This document shows positions 16,256 through 25,603 of a DNA stretch of 64,000 nt, in pieces; position 1 is the stretch's first letter, and each line of letters starts with the position of its first letter. This DNA is from Phyllobacterium sp. 628 (GTDB lineage: Bacteria > Pseudomonadota > Alphaproteobacteria > Rhizobiales > Rhizobiaceae). The notes below the pieces were generated by a model that worked only from the letters and a program-made list of their open reading frames with translations, was not told where the DNA came from and did not search any database. Location of the stretch: NCBI RefSeq assembly GCF_014189505.1, contig NZ_CP050301.1:1929501-1993500 (forward strand), in the 5' to 3' direction. A program made the translations under genes and the position numbers.

Positions 16256-16701
16256 CAATTGCCGTGCGAGCCGTGGCCGAGGCCAGGCGCTGGATCGGCA
16301 CGCCGTACCGGCATGGCGGCTCATCCTTTCAGATTGGCTGTGACTGCCTTGGTTTGGTGCGCGGTGTCTGGCGGGCATTATATGACCGTGAGCCGGAAGC
16401 GGTGCCGGCCTATTCCGGCGATTGGGCTGAAACCGGTAAGGGTGATCCGCTGATTGATGCGGCGTGCCGGCATATGCTTGCCAAGGATATTGCCGCGATC
16501 ACGACAGGCGATTTGATCATCTTTCGCTGGCGCGACGGCATGGCGGCAAAGCATCTTGGTATTGTCACCACACCACATCATTTTGTTCACGCCTACGAAG
16601 GACATGCGGTTCTGGAATCGGCGCTTGTTCCGCAATGGCGGCGACGCATAGCGGCGGTGTTTGCCTTTCCGGACCACCCCATGAACCGATCAGGCGTTTA
16701 G
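16252..16701 (+). CDS. NlpC/P60 family peptidase of the tail (GTA g14-like)
   Basis: 149 residues. ARRWIGTPYRHGGSSFQIGCDCLGLVRGVWR contains the NlpC/P60 nucleophile Cys in the D-C-x-G-L motif (C32). AKHLGIVT supplies the catalytic His (H101) and HFVHAYEG the third polar residue (H113). The family cuts peptidoglycan stem peptides; in GTAs it is part of the tail and helps DNA cross the cell wall of the recipient. All active-site residues are present. Four-base overlap with the DUF2163 gene; eight bases before the giant tail gene. Confidence 0.88.
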   Translation: MTIAVRAVAEARRWIGTPYRHGGSSFQIGCDCLGLVRGVWRALYDREPEAVPAYSGDWAETGKGDPLIDAACRHMLAKDIAAITTGDLIIFRWRDGMAAKHLGIVTTPHHFVHAYEGHAVLESALVPQWRRRIAAVFAFPDHPMNRSGV

Positions 16702-16709
16702 GAAAAACC

Positions 16710-19700
16710 ATGGCGACCATTATTCTGGAGGTAGCAGGCAGCCTCCTTGGTGAGGCTCTGGGGTCGGCTGCCATTGGCACTGCAGTTGGTGCGCTGGGCG
16801 GGTATCTGATCGACCAGACCATCTTTGCAAAATCTATCGAAGGCGCACGTCTGTCTTCGATGCGGCCTATGTCTGCTGAAGAGGGCGCAGCTCTGCCAAA
16901 GGTCTATGGCGCGGTGCGGCTTTCAGGCACGCTTATCTGGGCGACTCGTTTCGAGGAAAAGAAATCAACCAGCAGAAGTGGTGGCAAAGGTGGCCCCAAG
17001 GTCAATACGTACAGCTACTTTGCCAATTTCGCCATTGCGCTCACAGAAGGGGAGATCAGCCTTGTTCGCCGAGTTTGGGTGGACGGCAAAGAAATGGACC
17101 AAAGCGCAATAAATATGCGGGTCTATAAAGGCAGTGCGTCACAACTGCCGGATCCGCTAATCGAAGCAAAGCAGGGAACTGGTAACGCGCCCGCCTATCG
17201 CAACACGGCCTATGTCGTGTTCGAGCAATTTCCCCTCGATACATACGGCAATCGCGTTCCGCAGTTTCAGTTTGAAGTTGTGCGGGCAATCGGAACGCTG
17301 GCGCATAACCTTAAAGCGGTCGCGCTTATCCCGGGGGCGACCGAGTTTGGCCTGTCGCCCGTGCTCATCACCAATGAACCGTCCAAGGGCGAAACGCGGG
17401 GCTTGAACCGCAATTGCCTGCGCAACCAAACGGACTGGCAGACCTCGCTGGATGAATTGCAATCGCTATGCCCGCAGCTTCAGCACGTGGCCATTGTCGT
17501 TCCATGGTTTGGTGCGGATTTGCGGGCATCTCACTGCAGCATTCGTCCGGGAATTATGGACAGGCAGGGATTTAACGAAAGCGACGATTGGGAGGCAGGC
17601 GGTGTATCGCGCACCGATGCTCATTTAATCTCGCGGCTTGGAAAATGCGCGGCCTATGGCGGTACGCCATCTGATCAAAGTGTGATTGCAGCGATCCGGG
17701 ACGCCAAGGCCAGAGGGTTGAAGGTAACACTCTATCCCTTTGTTATGCTTGATGTTCAGTCGGACAATATTTTGCCAGATCCCTATGGCGGTGCAAAGCA
17801 GGCCGCTTATCCCTGGCGTGGCCGTATCACCTGCCACCCTGCGCCGTATCAACCAGACAGCGCCAACCGTACGGCAGGGGCAACGGCGCAAGTTACTGCC
17901 TTTCTGGGTACAGCAGCTGCTGGCTCTTTCAGCATCAAGAAAAACGCGGTCAAATACAGAGGCGACGCCGATGATTGGGGCTACCGGCGCTTTATCCTGC
18001 ATCTGGCACATCTCGCCCTTTGTGCCGATGGCGTCGATACATTCCTGCTGGGCTCCGAACTGTGCAGCCTGACAATCATCCGGGATGAAACGGATAGCTT
18101 TCCCTTCGTGGAAGGGCTTTGTGCCTTGGCTGGTGATCTGCGCACTATTCTTGGCGGCGGTTGCACGTTGACCTATGGCGCTGACTGGACTGAGTATTTT
18201 GGTCATCATCCACAGGACGGTTCCGGCGATGTCTATTATCATCTTGATCCGCTGTGGGCGCATCCGGACATCGGAGCGGTCGGCATCGACAATTATATGC
18301 CGCTCAGTGATTGGCGCGACGAAGATTATAGCGTCCCGAACCCGGACGGTTTTGCGGCACCCTATGATCTCAATGCTTTGAAAACTCAAATTGCTGCGGG
18401 CGAAGGGTCCGAATGGTATTATGCATCGGATGCTGACCGAACGTCGCGCAAGCGTACGCCTATTACGGATGGCGCCGGCAAGCCTTGGGTCTATCGCTAC
18501 AAGGACATCGCCGCCTGGTGGGCGAACCCGCATCACAACCGAAAGGATGGCGTCGAGAGCGCTGTCGCGACGCTCTGGCAGCCCCGGGGAAAGCCACTCT
18601 GGTTTACTGAGTTAGGATGCCCTGCAGTCGATAAAGGGCCTAACCAGCCCAATGTATTTCCCGACGCCAAGTCATCGGAAGGAGCATTTCCCTATTTTTC
18701 CGATCATGGCCGCTGCGATCTGGCTCAGAACCGCTTCCTGCGGGCACATCTGGATTATTGGGCGGCGCATGGCGGCGCGATGCTGGATACGAACCGCTTG
18801 TATGTCTGGGCATGGGACACGCGGCCGTTTCCGGAGTTTCCTCTCAACCGTACTTTGTGGTCCGATGGCGATAACTGGACATCAGGGCATTGGTTGAACG
18901 GCAGGCTTGCCGGTGTTGCGCTCGATGAACTGATCAGCGCTGTTTTGGCTGATTTCGGCGTAACGAATGTCGATGCCACAGAGGTGGATGGCTTCGTCAG
19001 TGGCTTTATCGTTGAAGAGCCAACCAGTGCGCGGTCCATTCTTGAGCCGCTTCTGGCATTATATTGCGTCAACGCCTTCGAGAGCGGCACCAATCTGGTG
19101 TTTCAAAGTGCGGCGCGGATGAATGCCGAACCATTGTTCATCGGCGAGTTTGTCGAACCGGAAGAGACAGGACCGGTAAAACGGCAGTTGCAGGAAATGA
19201 TGGAGCAGCCGTCGCGGGTCGAGGTCAATTATCGCGATCCTACGCTGGATTATCAGGCGGCCATGGCTTTTGCCGAAAGGCTTGACGGTAAAGGCACAGA
19301 CAATATTGCTATTCCCGGCATGATTGATGCCGGGCAGGCAAAATCACTTGCGGAAGACTGGCTGCAAAAGCGGCGAGCAGGTCGGCGCACCGTCAATTTT
19401 GACTTGCCCTGGAAATATGCGGCGCTGCAGGCTGGTGACCGGATCAGGCTTGATGCTTCGGTGCCGGTCAAGGATTATGTCATCACCTCTATCGAAGATG
19501 GTGCAACACGGCGTATCGAGGCGAAAGGATTACCGCGACACATACGTTATCCAGACCGGGCGGGACTGCCAATGCCACCGGTTCTCGAGAGGGCAGCGGT
19601 TTTCGGCAAGCCCTATTTTCACCTGTGTGATCTGCCGATGTGGCCGGGTGCCGAAAATCCGGTAGATCAATTGCGGGTTGCAGCCTTTGCCCGGCCATGG

Positions 19701-20558
19701 AGTGGTGCGAGTGCCTATGCCTCCCCGGAGACTTCAGGTTTTGAGCCCCGAACAGCGCTCGTTGACCGCTCGGTCATGGGCAGGCTGACACAACCCCTGA
19801 GGGGAGGTCCGAGCGGTCGTTTGCTGGCCAATGCCGTCCTTGAAGTAGAGCTCTACTTTGGTGCATTGCGGTCAACGACGCTACCGCAATTGTTCAATGG
19901 TGCCAATTCAGCGCTGATGGCAACCCCCGATGGCTCGTGGGAAATCCTGCAATTTCTCAATGCGGAGGAAATTCAGCAGGATCGGTGGCGCCTTAGCGGG
20001 TTGCTGCGCGGGCAATGTGGAACCGAACGGGAAGCGTCGCAACCGAGGGAAAAGGACACGCCTTTTATTCTTCTTGATGGGACAGTTTTACCGGCCGGGT
20101 TAAAAATGCGCGAAACCGGATTGGATCTGCATTGGCGCATCGGCGCGTCCGGTCAGGACTTTTCCGACCAATATTGCAGCACTGTCAGCATGACAGGCGG
20201 CATACGTGCACTCGAACCGCTCGAACCGGTACATATCCGCTCTCGGATCGGGCGACAGGGTGATTTGCGAATAAGCTGGATCAGGCGCGGGCGTATCGAT
20301 GCCGATAACTGGCTTGCTCCGGATATCGCATTGGGAGAGGAGCGCGAGACCTATCGCATCGAAATTCGCAATAGCGGCATTTTGATCCGGTCTCTAACGG
20401 TGGATCGGCCTGAATGGAACTATTCGGCAGCGCAGCGGCTGGCGGATTACTGCAGCCTTGCCACAACAATCGATTTCAGCGTGGCAATGGTTTCCGGCAC
20501 GGTTGGCTCCGGCCGGTTTGCCCGTGCACTTCTGAATATGGAGCCAAAAACCCTTTAA
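16710..20558 (+). CDS. giant host-contact tail protein with glycoside-hydrolase/TIM domain (GTA g15-like megatron)
   Basis: 1282 residues from ATG 16710 behind GGAAAAACC. The N-terminus (MATIILEVAGSLLGEALGSAAIGTAVGALGGYLIDQTIF) is hydrophobic and Gly/Ala rich, typical of RcGTA gp15 relatives. The part about 230-330 (ITNEPSKGETRGLNRNCLRNQTDWQTSLDELQ) leads into the GTA TIM-barrel domain, with LRGLKVTLYPFVMLD, GVDTFLLGSELCSL, TYGADWTEYFGH and PLWFTELGCPAVDKGPNQPN. A phage-tail-type domain (SARSILEPLLALYCVNAFE, VEVNYRDPTLDYQAAMAFAERLD) follows, then a C-terminal beta region. Length is close to that of RcGTA gp15. It is intact; long antisense open frames over it are shadows. Confidence 0.92.
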   Translation: MATIILEVAGSLLGEALGSAAIGTAVGALGGYLIDQTIFAKSIEGARLSSMRPMSAEEGAALPKVYGAVRLSGTLIWATRFEEKKSTSRSGGKGGPKVNTYSYFANFAIALTEGEISLVRRVWVDGKEMDQSAINMRVYKGSASQLPDPLIEAKQGTGNAPAYRNTAYVVFEQFPLDTYGNRVPQFQFEVVRAIGTLAHNLKAVALIPGATEFGLSPVLITNEPSKGETRGLNRNCLRNQTDWQTSLDELQSLCPQLQHVAIVVPWFGADLRASHCSIRPGIMDRQGFNESDDWEAGGVSRTDAHLISRLGKCAAYGGTPSDQSVIAAIRDAKARGLKVTLYPFVMLDVQSDNILPDPYGGAKQAAYPWRGRITCHPAPYQPDSANRTAGATAQVTAFLGTAAAGSFSIKKNAVKYRGDADDWGYRRFILHLAHLALCADGVDTFLLGSELCSLTIIRDETDSFPFVEGLCALAGDLRTILGGGCTLTYGADWTEYFGHHPQDGSGDVYYHLDPLWAHPDIGAVGIDNYMPLSDWRDEDYSVPNPDGFAAPYDLNALKTQIAAGEGSEWYYASDADRTSRKRTPITDGAGKPWVYRYKDIAAWWANPHHNRKDGVESAVATLWQPRGKPLWFTELGCPAVDKGPNQPNVFPDAKSSEGAFPYFSDHGRCDLAQNRFLRAHLDYWAAHGGAMLDTNRLYVWAWDTRPFPEFPLNRTLWSDGDNWTSGHWLNGRLAGVALDELISAVLADFGVTNVDATEVDGFVSGFIVEEPTSARSILEPLLALYCVNAFESGTNLVFQSAARMNAEPLFIGEFVEPEETGPVKRQLQEMMEQPSRVEVNYRDPTLDYQAAMAFAERLDGKGTDNIAIPGMIDAGQAKSLAEDWLQKRRAGRRTVNFDLPWKYAALQAGDRIRLDASVPVKDYVITSIEDGATRRIEAKGLPRHIRYPDRAGLPMPPVLERAAVFGKPYFHLCDLPMWPGAENPVDQLRVAAFARPWSGASAYASPETSGFEPRTALVDRSVMGRLTQPLRGGPSGRLLANAVLEVELYFGALRSTTLPQLFNGANSALMATPDGSWEILQFLNAEEIQQDRWRLSGLLRGQCGTEREASQPREKDTPFILLDGTVLPAGLKMRETGLDLHWRIGASGQDFSDQYCSTVSMTGGIRALEPLEPVHIRSRIGRQGDLRISWIRRGRIDADNWLAPDIALGEERETYRIEIRNSGILIRSLTVDRPEWNYSAAQRLADYCSLATTIDFSVAMVSGTVGSGRFARALLNMEPKTL

Positions 20559-20587
20559 AATCTCGATATTTAACAAAGGAATTGATC

Positions 20588-20806
20588 ATGACCAAAGAGA
20601 AAGCCTGGTATTTATCAAAGACCATCTGGGCCTCGATTGCCACCATTCTGTTGTCCTGTTCCGGCTTCTTCAACGTATCGCTGGACCATGCCACCCAAGC
20701 TGATCTTGCCCAGACGGTAACGCAGTTTTTGACCGCACTCAGCGGTATCGTTGCTTTTTTTGGCCGGTTGGATGCCACGGCGCTCATTTCACGTAAAGAA
20801 TTGTAG
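20588..20806 (+). CDS. small holin-like membrane protein
   Basis: 72 residues from ATG 20588, which has AAAGGA upstream. Two hydrophobic stretches are visible: residues about 9-24 (LSKTIWASIATILLSCSG) and 43-56 (VTQFLTALSGIVAFFGRL), with charged ends (MTKEKAW, SRKEL). The layout resembles small holins or pore proteins of rhizobial prophages. It follows the last tail gene by 29 bases on the same strand and may be the end of the same transcript. RcGTA lysis genes lie elsewhere, so a lysis role here is an inference. Confidence 0.55.
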   Translation: MTKEKAWYLSKTIWASIATILLSCSGFFNVSLDHATQADLAQTVTQFLTALSGIVAFFGRLDATALISRKEL

Positions 20807-20906
20807 TGTTATAAGATGTGACCTGTGGCAAACCTATGTGTCACGGGTCACGCCATGTTCCAGCCGTTCATGCATCGTTCAGACAGCAATTGATATTAAT
20901 GACGCC

Positions 20907-21206
20907 ATGATGAAACACACATTTCTCTCCTTGCCCCTAGCGGCTCTGATATCAGCATCCGGCGTGCTTTATGCCGGGGCAGTTCCGATTGTGCCGGGTT
21001 CGCCAGAAACCGGTTTGCCGGTGACGCTGGCAGCAGCTGACTGTTCGGCTGTTGGTCAGCAGGTGGCGGAGTCGCAGGGCGGTACGCTTGCCCGTGCGAC
21101 GGCGCAGACCCAGAATGGCCGCGAGGTTTGCGTGGTTGTTGTGCTGATCCCCGGCAAGGATGGCGAACGTCCACGCCGTGTCGAGGTTGCGGTTCCGGCC
21201 AACTAG
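20907..21206 (+). CDS. feuN: FeuN-like small exported protein
   Basis: 99 residues (98 from the second ATG). The N-terminus (MMKHTFLSLPLAALISASGVLYAGA) is a signal peptide. The mature part contains LAAADCSAVGQQVAESQGGTLARATAQTQNGREVCVVVVLIPGKDGERPRRVEV, with two Cys that could form a disulfide. In Sinorhizobium meliloti a small periplasmic protein, FeuN, encoded just upstream of feuP-feuQ, restrains the FeuQ sensor. Position, size and export signal match; sequence identity to FeuN is from memory only. It precedes the response regulator gene by 69 bases. Confidence 0.6.
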   Translation: MMKHTFLSLPLAALISASGVLYAGAVPIVPGSPETGLPVTLAAADCSAVGQQVAESQGGTLARATAQTQNGREVCVVVVLIPGKDGERPRRVEVAVPAN

Positions 21207-21275
21207 AGCTAGGACGCGTCAAATCGGAATGCTGTCTGGTTCACCATTCAGTGTCTCCGCCGGGGAAAATTGCGC

Positions 21276-21947
21276 ATGAGAATACTCATCGTCGAAGACG
21301 ACCGTGATCTGAATCGTCAGCTGGTTGAGGCAACCACCGAGGCTGGTTATGTGGTTGATCATGCTTTTGATGGCGAAGAAGGGCATTTTCTCGGCGATAC
21401 AGAACCCTATGACGCCGTGATCCTTGATATCGGCCTGCCGCAAATGGACGGCCTGACGGTTTTGGAGAAATGGCGGCGCGACGGCCGTATCATGCCGGTG
21501 TTGCTGCTCACCGCTCGTGACCGCTGGAGCGACAAGGTTGCCGGTATCGATGCCGGCGCCGATGATTACGTCGCCAAACCCTTCCACATTGAAGAAGTGC
21601 TGGCGCGTCTGCGCGCTTTGATTCGCCGCGCCGCTGGTCACGCATCTTCGGAAATCAGCTGCGGGCCGCTGCGTCTTGATACCAAGACGTCAAAGGCGGC
21701 AGTCAATGGAACAACGCTGAAACTGACCTCGCACGAGTTTCGTCTGCTTTCCTACCTCATGCATCACATGGACGAGGTTGTCTCCCGCACGGAACTCGTT
21801 GAGCATCTGTATGATCAGGACTTCGACCGCGACTCGAATACGATCGAGGTTTTCGTCGGGCGCCTGCGCAAGAAGATGGGCATTGATCTGATCGAAACGA
21901 TCCGCGGCATGGGCTACCGGATCAAATCGCAGGACAGCAAAGCCTGA
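21276..21947 (+). CDS. feuP: response regulator FeuP (OmpR/PhoB family)
   Basis: 223 residues from ATG 21276 behind GGGGAAA. The receiver domain has the acidic pair EDD near residue 7, phospho-acceptor D51 in DAVILDIGLPQMDG, and the switch Lys in ADDYVAKPFH (about 101). The C-terminal winged helix carries LTSHEFRLLSYLMHHMDEVVSRTELVEHLYDQDFDRDSNTIEVFVGRLRKK. Pairing with the next gene and the FeuN-like gene before it suggest FeuP, known in S. meliloti for control of cyclic glucan export and other functions, and first described in Rhizobium leguminosarum for iron uptake. Confidence 0.8.
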   Translation: MRILIVEDDRDLNRQLVEATTEAGYVVDHAFDGEEGHFLGDTEPYDAVILDIGLPQMDGLTVLEKWRRDGRIMPVLLLTARDRWSDKVAGIDAGADDYVAKPFHIEEVLARLRALIRRAAGHASSEISCGPLRLDTKTSKAAVNGTTLKLTSHEFRLLSYLMHHMDEVVSRTELVEHLYDQDFDRDSNTIEVFVGRLRKKMGIDLIETIRGMGYRIKSQDSKA

Positions 21948-21966
21948 TCAGGGGCAGGGGAAACGC

Positions 21967-23367
21967 GTGATAAACCGGCTGACCCGCTATCTCCCCAATT
22001 TCCGCTCGCTTTCCCTGCGCGTCATCCTGTTCTCGACGCTATGGACAATCGTATCCTTTGTAGCCATCGCCACGATTATATCGGCGCTGTATGGCGAGGC
22101 CCGGCAGCACAGTTTTCAGCAACTGCTTTCCGCTCATCTTTTTAGCGTTATAGCCTCGGTCAGTGTCAATGACGGTACGCTGGTCGGGCGCCCGGATCCC
22201 GGCGAAGTGCGCTATTCGAGCCCGCATTCCGGCTGGTACTGGTCGGTTGACCCCGTGGCGGACAATCTCAAGGGGTCGCTGCGATCCATCTCGCTGGGCG
22301 ATAAGTCCATCATCTCGCCTTCGACCCTGATGGTGCCGTTCGATACGTCATTCCAGCGTTCCTATACGGAACCCGGTTTGAATGGCGAGGAAGTATCGGT
22401 TGTCGAAACTGAAGTGGTTCTTGATGCGGAAAACCGCGTTGCGCGCTTTCGGGTCATGGGCAATCTGAGCGAACTCGAAGGCGAGATCGCAAACTTCCGC
22501 AATACGCTTTACTTCTATCTCGGCTTTTTCGGTGTAGGCGGAACGCTGATCAATGCTGCCGTCATTCTGTTCGGTTTGCGGCCCTTGGATCGTGTGCGCC
22601 GTTCTCTTACCGATATCCGTGAAGGCAAGGTTTCGCGGCTTGACGAGGATTTGCCAATCGAGATCGCACCGCTCGCACGAGAGATGAATGCCCTGATCGA
22701 TAATAACCGCCGTATCATGGATCGTTCGCGCACCCAGGTCGGCAATTTGGCGCACTCGTTGAAGACACCGCTGTCGGTGCTAGCCAATGAAAGCCGCACT
22801 ATTGGTGGTGCCAAAGGCAAGATTGTCGCCGAACAAAGCACGGCCATGCAGGTGCAAATCCAGCATTATCTGCAGCGAGCCCGTGTTGCAGCCCAGCGGG
22901 ACAGTGTAGTTTTCCGCGCGCCGGTTACACCAATTCTTGCCCGGCTGGTGCGGGTTACGGCCAAACTCAATCCGGGAATGGAAATTCGTTTCGTCAACGA
23001 GATGGCGGATGCTGTCTTTGCCGGGGAGCAGGAAGACCTGGAGGAGATCATCGGCAATTTGCTGGAGAATGCCGGCAAATGGGGTCGCAGCGCGATCCGC
23101 CTGACTTTGGCGGCGGCAAAGTCGGACGCCATGGATAACGCCTTCGATATCAGCGTTGAGGATGATGGTCCGGGGCTTGCGCCGGACCAGATCAAAGATG
23201 CCCTGACCCGTGGCAAACGTCTTGACGAAAGCAAACCCGGCACCGGTCTTGGCCTCTCCATCGTGTACGATACGGTGCGCGAATATGGCGGAACATTGCG
23301 GCTCGAACGCAGCGTGGATCTGGGCGGTTTATGCGCGCGTATTACGCTCCCGGTGGCTGGAAACTGA
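21967..23367 (+). CDS. feuQ: sensor histidine kinase FeuQ
   Basis: 466 residues from a GTG with AGGGGAAA upstream. Membrane helices at about 18-40 and 181-200 bracket a periplasmic sensor of about 140 residues. A HAMP-like segment (RPLDRVRRSLTDIREGKVSRLDEDLPIEIAPLAREMNALID) leads to the H-box NLAHSLKTPLSVLANES (H263). ATP-binding N, G1 and G2 boxes are ENAGKWG, VEDDGPGLAP and GTGLGLSIV. All motifs intact. It would phosphorylate the response regulator encoded 19 bases upstream, and its periplasmic part is where a FeuN-type inhibitor would act. Confidence 0.82.
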   Translation: MINRLTRYLPNFRSLSLRVILFSTLWTIVSFVAIATIISALYGEARQHSFQQLLSAHLFSVIASVSVNDGTLVGRPDPGEVRYSSPHSGWYWSVDPVADNLKGSLRSISLGDKSIISPSTLMVPFDTSFQRSYTEPGLNGEEVSVVETEVVLDAENRVARFRVMGNLSELEGEIANFRNTLYFYLGFFGVGGTLINAAVILFGLRPLDRVRRSLTDIREGKVSRLDEDLPIEIAPLAREMNALIDNNRRIMDRSRTQVGNLAHSLKTPLSVLANESRTIGGAKGKIVAEQSTAMQVQIQHYLQRARVAAQRDSVVFRAPVTPILARLVRVTAKLNPGMEIRFVNEMADAVFAGEQEDLEEIIGNLLENAGKWGRSAIRLTLAAAKSDAMDNAFDISVEDDGPGLAPDQIKDALTRGKRLDESKPGTGLGLSIVYDTVREYGGTLRLERSVDLGGLCARITLPVAGN

Positions 23368-23452
23368 ATGGAGCTTGCAAGCGGGTACCCAATCAGGTCA
23401 TAACTGCTTGCCAGATATTGCCTTTATTGCGAGGCCCCGTAAAAGCGGACCC

Positions 23453-23896
23453 ATGATGAAATCCCAGATTGCTCTTTCTCTTCTCGCTATTGCCCTTCTT
23501 TCCGGCTGCTCGACCACATCAGGCTCCAAGAGCAGCGGAGGCGCATTCGCCCGATTAACCGGCAAGGCATCTCAACCCGCGACAGCGGACGTTCTTGCTG
23601 CGCTTGGCAATGGTCTTATCGGCGGCAGCGCCAGTGCATCACTTGATCCATCGGATCGCAAGCGCGCGTTGCAGGCTGAATATCAGGCATTGGAATATTC
23701 TCCGGCGGGTAAGGCAATCGAGTGGAAAAACAGCTCGGGAAGCCGCAGCGGTGAAGTCGTCGCTGCGCAGCCCTATCAGGTCGGCTCGCAAAATTGCCGC
23801 CAGTACACCCATACAGTGCGTATTGATGGCACGCCGCAGACCGCACGGGGAACTGCCTGTCGCAATGAAGACGGCAGCTGGACACCTTTAACCTGA
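23453..23896 (+). CDS. RT0821/Lpp0805-like surface lipoprotein
   Basis: 147 residues (146 from the second ATG at 23456). The signal peptide ends in a lipobox, ALLSGC, so the Cys near position 19 would be lipidated. The C-terminal domain (DVLAALGNGLIGGSASASLDPSDRKRALQAEYQALEYSPAGKAIEWKN...CRQYTHTVRIDGTPQTARGTACRNEDGSWTPL) resembles the RT0821/Lpp0805-type surface protein family related to the 17-kDa rickettsial antigen. Probably outer-membrane or periplasmic. Function unknown. It lies between feuQ and the cytochrome c maturation genes, with 70 bases or more on each side. Confidence 0.75.
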   Translation: MMKSQIALSLLAIALLSGCSTTSGSKSSGGAFARLTGKASQPATADVLAALGNGLIGGSASASLDPSDRKRALQAEYQALEYSPAGKAIEWKNSSGSRSGEVVAAQPYQVGSQNCRQYTHTVRIDGTPQTARGTACRNEDGSWTPLT

Positions 23897-23966
23897 TTAT
23901 TTGCCCGCTTTGCGGCGAATTGCCCTATCCGCGAAATCCATTTGGATTTTGCCGTGACGGCAGACT

Positions 23967-25157
23967 ATGTCTCAGGCCATGATTTTCTGGATTTCCGCAG
24001 CACTTCTGACCGTTGCCGCAACGCTCGTCGTGCTTTTACCGCTGACACGGCGCGTCAAGACCGGCGTGTCGGACAATATATATGACGTCGAAGTCTACCG
24101 CGATCAGCTGCGGGAACTTGAGGCTGACGAAAAACGTGGCCTGATCGATGCAGCTGGCAGCGAACAGGCGCGCGCGGAAATCAGCCGCCGACTGCTGAAA
24201 TCGGCGGCGCTGGCGGAAGCCGATACAAAATTTTTCCGGCCGCAAAAGAGTGCAATTCGGGAATGGGTGACGCTGGCAACGGTTTTGGCGATTCCGCTTC
24301 TGTCGTGGAGCATTTATGCCAAGACAGGATCGCCGGATCTGCCCGCCCAGCCATTGGCCGAACGGTTGTCCCGCCCGCCGGATCAGGCCACCCCTGCCGA
24401 GCTGATTGCCCGCGCCGAAGCGCATCTGACACTCAATCCGGACGACGGGCAGGGATGGGAAGTGCTTGCGCCGATCTATCTGCGCACAGGCCGTCCAGCC
24501 GATGCCGTGACTGCCTACCGCAATGCGATCCGCCTGAATGGCGACAGCGGCCCGCGCCAGCTTGGCCTCGGCGAAGCGATTGCCGCCGCAGCGGGTGGTA
24601 CGATGACGCCGGAAGCCGAAGCCAGCTTTAATCAGGCTCTTGCCCTCAATCCCGGCGATATGCGCCCGCAATTTTTCATCATCAATGGCTGGATGCAGCA
24701 GGGCAAGCTTACTCAAGCCCGTGATCTGATCCGTAAATTACTGGAAGACGCGCCGAGCGATGTGCCGTGGCACGGTGAGGCTCAGGCTGCCTTGACCCGC
24801 CTTGACAAGGAAATCGCCGGCGATGCACCCGATGTTAGTGACATCGACAGGGCGACGGGCCCAGACGCGTCGCAAGTGGAAGCGGCCGCATCGATGAACG
24901 ACCACGACCGCGCCGCGATGATCGAGGGCATGGTTGCAAGCCTTGCCGAAAAGCTCAAGCAATCACCCGATGATGTGGAAGGCTGGGAAAAGCTGGTCCG
25001 CTCCTATGTTGTTCTCAACCGGCCGAATGATGCGCTCGAAACTTTGGCAAATGCTCGCAAAGTGTTGAGCGGGGACAAGCTTGCACAGCTCAACGCTGTC
25101 GCAGATGATCTCGGCTTGGCCGAGCAGCCGGGGGATACCCGGTCGGAGAAAAATTGA
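23967..25157 (+). CDS. ccmI: cytochrome c maturation protein CcmI (CycH)
   Basis: 396 residues. A membrane helix at about 4-24 ([23 protein letters not shown]), the family segment [23 protein letters not shown] at 39-61, a second helix near 96-113, then a long C-terminal TPR part ([43 protein letters not shown]). CcmI holds apocytochrome c and presents it to the CcmF/H haem lyase in the periplasm. First gene of the four-gene ccmIEFH (cycHJKL) operon; its TGA overlaps the ATG of ccmE by one base. Confidence 0.92.
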   Translation: MSQAMIFWISAALLTVAATLVVLLPLTRRVKTGVSDNIYDVEVYRDQLRELEADEKRGLIDAAGSEQARAEISRRLLKSAALAEADTKFFRPQKSAIREWVTLATVLAIPLLSWSIYAKTGSPDLPAQPLAERLSRPPDQATPAELIARAEAHLTLNPDDGQGWEVLAPIYLRTGRPADAVTAYRNAIRLNGDSGPRQLGLGEAIAAAAGGTMTPEAEASFNQALALNPGDMRPQFFIINGWMQQGKLTQARDLIRKLLEDAPSDVPWHGEAQAALTRLDKEIAGDAPDVSDIDRATGPDASQVEAAASMNDHDRAAMIEGMVASLAEKLKQSPDDVEGWEKLVRSYVVLNRPNDALETLANARKVLSGDKLAQLNAVADDLGLAEQPGDTRSEKN

Positions 25158-25603
25158 TGACGCGCAAACAGAAGCGGCTTTCGGTGATCGGTGGAGCATT
25201 GCTGGTATTGGCATGCGCCGCTGCGCTGGTGCTGTTCGCTCTGCAGCAGCGTATCGCTTTTTTCCGTATGCCCTCCGATATTGCGGCAACCGATTTGCAA
25301 TCGGAATCACGTTTCCGGTTGGGCGGGCTGGTTGAAAAGGGCAGTGTGGTGCGCGGCGAGGGCACGAAGATCACGTTTGCTGTTACCGATCATATTAAAA
25401 GTGTCCCCGTGACCTATGACGGCATCCTGCCGGACCTTTTCCGCGAGGATCAGGGTGTTGTCATTGAAGGCAAGTTTACGCCGGGTGGCGCCTTTCACGC
25501 CGACAGCGTGCTTGCCAAACATGACGAGAACTATATGCCGAAAGAAGTTGCCGACAGTCTGAAGGCCAAAGGCGTGTGGAAAGCGGAGACCAAGCAGCCA
25601 TGA
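25157..25603 (+). CDS. ccmE: cytochrome c maturation haem chaperone CcmE (CycJ)
   Basis: 148 residues from ATG 25157; a TTG three bases earlier is less likely. Membrane anchor at about 8-29, then the OB-fold domain. The haem-binding His is H122 in [10 protein letters not shown] with the conserved Tyr at 126, both at the family positions. [13 protein letters not shown] and [25 protein letters not shown] match the family. It carries haem covalently from CcmC to the CcmF/H lyase. Overlaps ccmI by one base and ccmF by four (ATGA). Confidence 0.94.
   Translation: MTRKQKRLSVIGGALLVLACAAALVLFALQQRIAFFRMPSDIAATDLQSESRFRLGGLVEKGSVVRGEGTKITFAVTDHIKSVPVTYDGILPDLFREDQGVVIEGKFTPGGAFHADSVLAKHDENYMPKEVADSLKAKGVWKAETKQP

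Noticed and set aside
17625..18536. 303-codon open frame on the minus strand opposite the giant tail gene
   Set aside because: Low-complexity, Arg/Ile-rich translation without family features; the plus-strand g15-like protein is intact across it.
6162..20806. Reading the head-tail cluster as an ordinary prophage
   Set aside because: No integrase, excisionase, repressor, replication gene, attachment repeats or full lysis cassette; gene order and the very short tape measure follow RcGTA.
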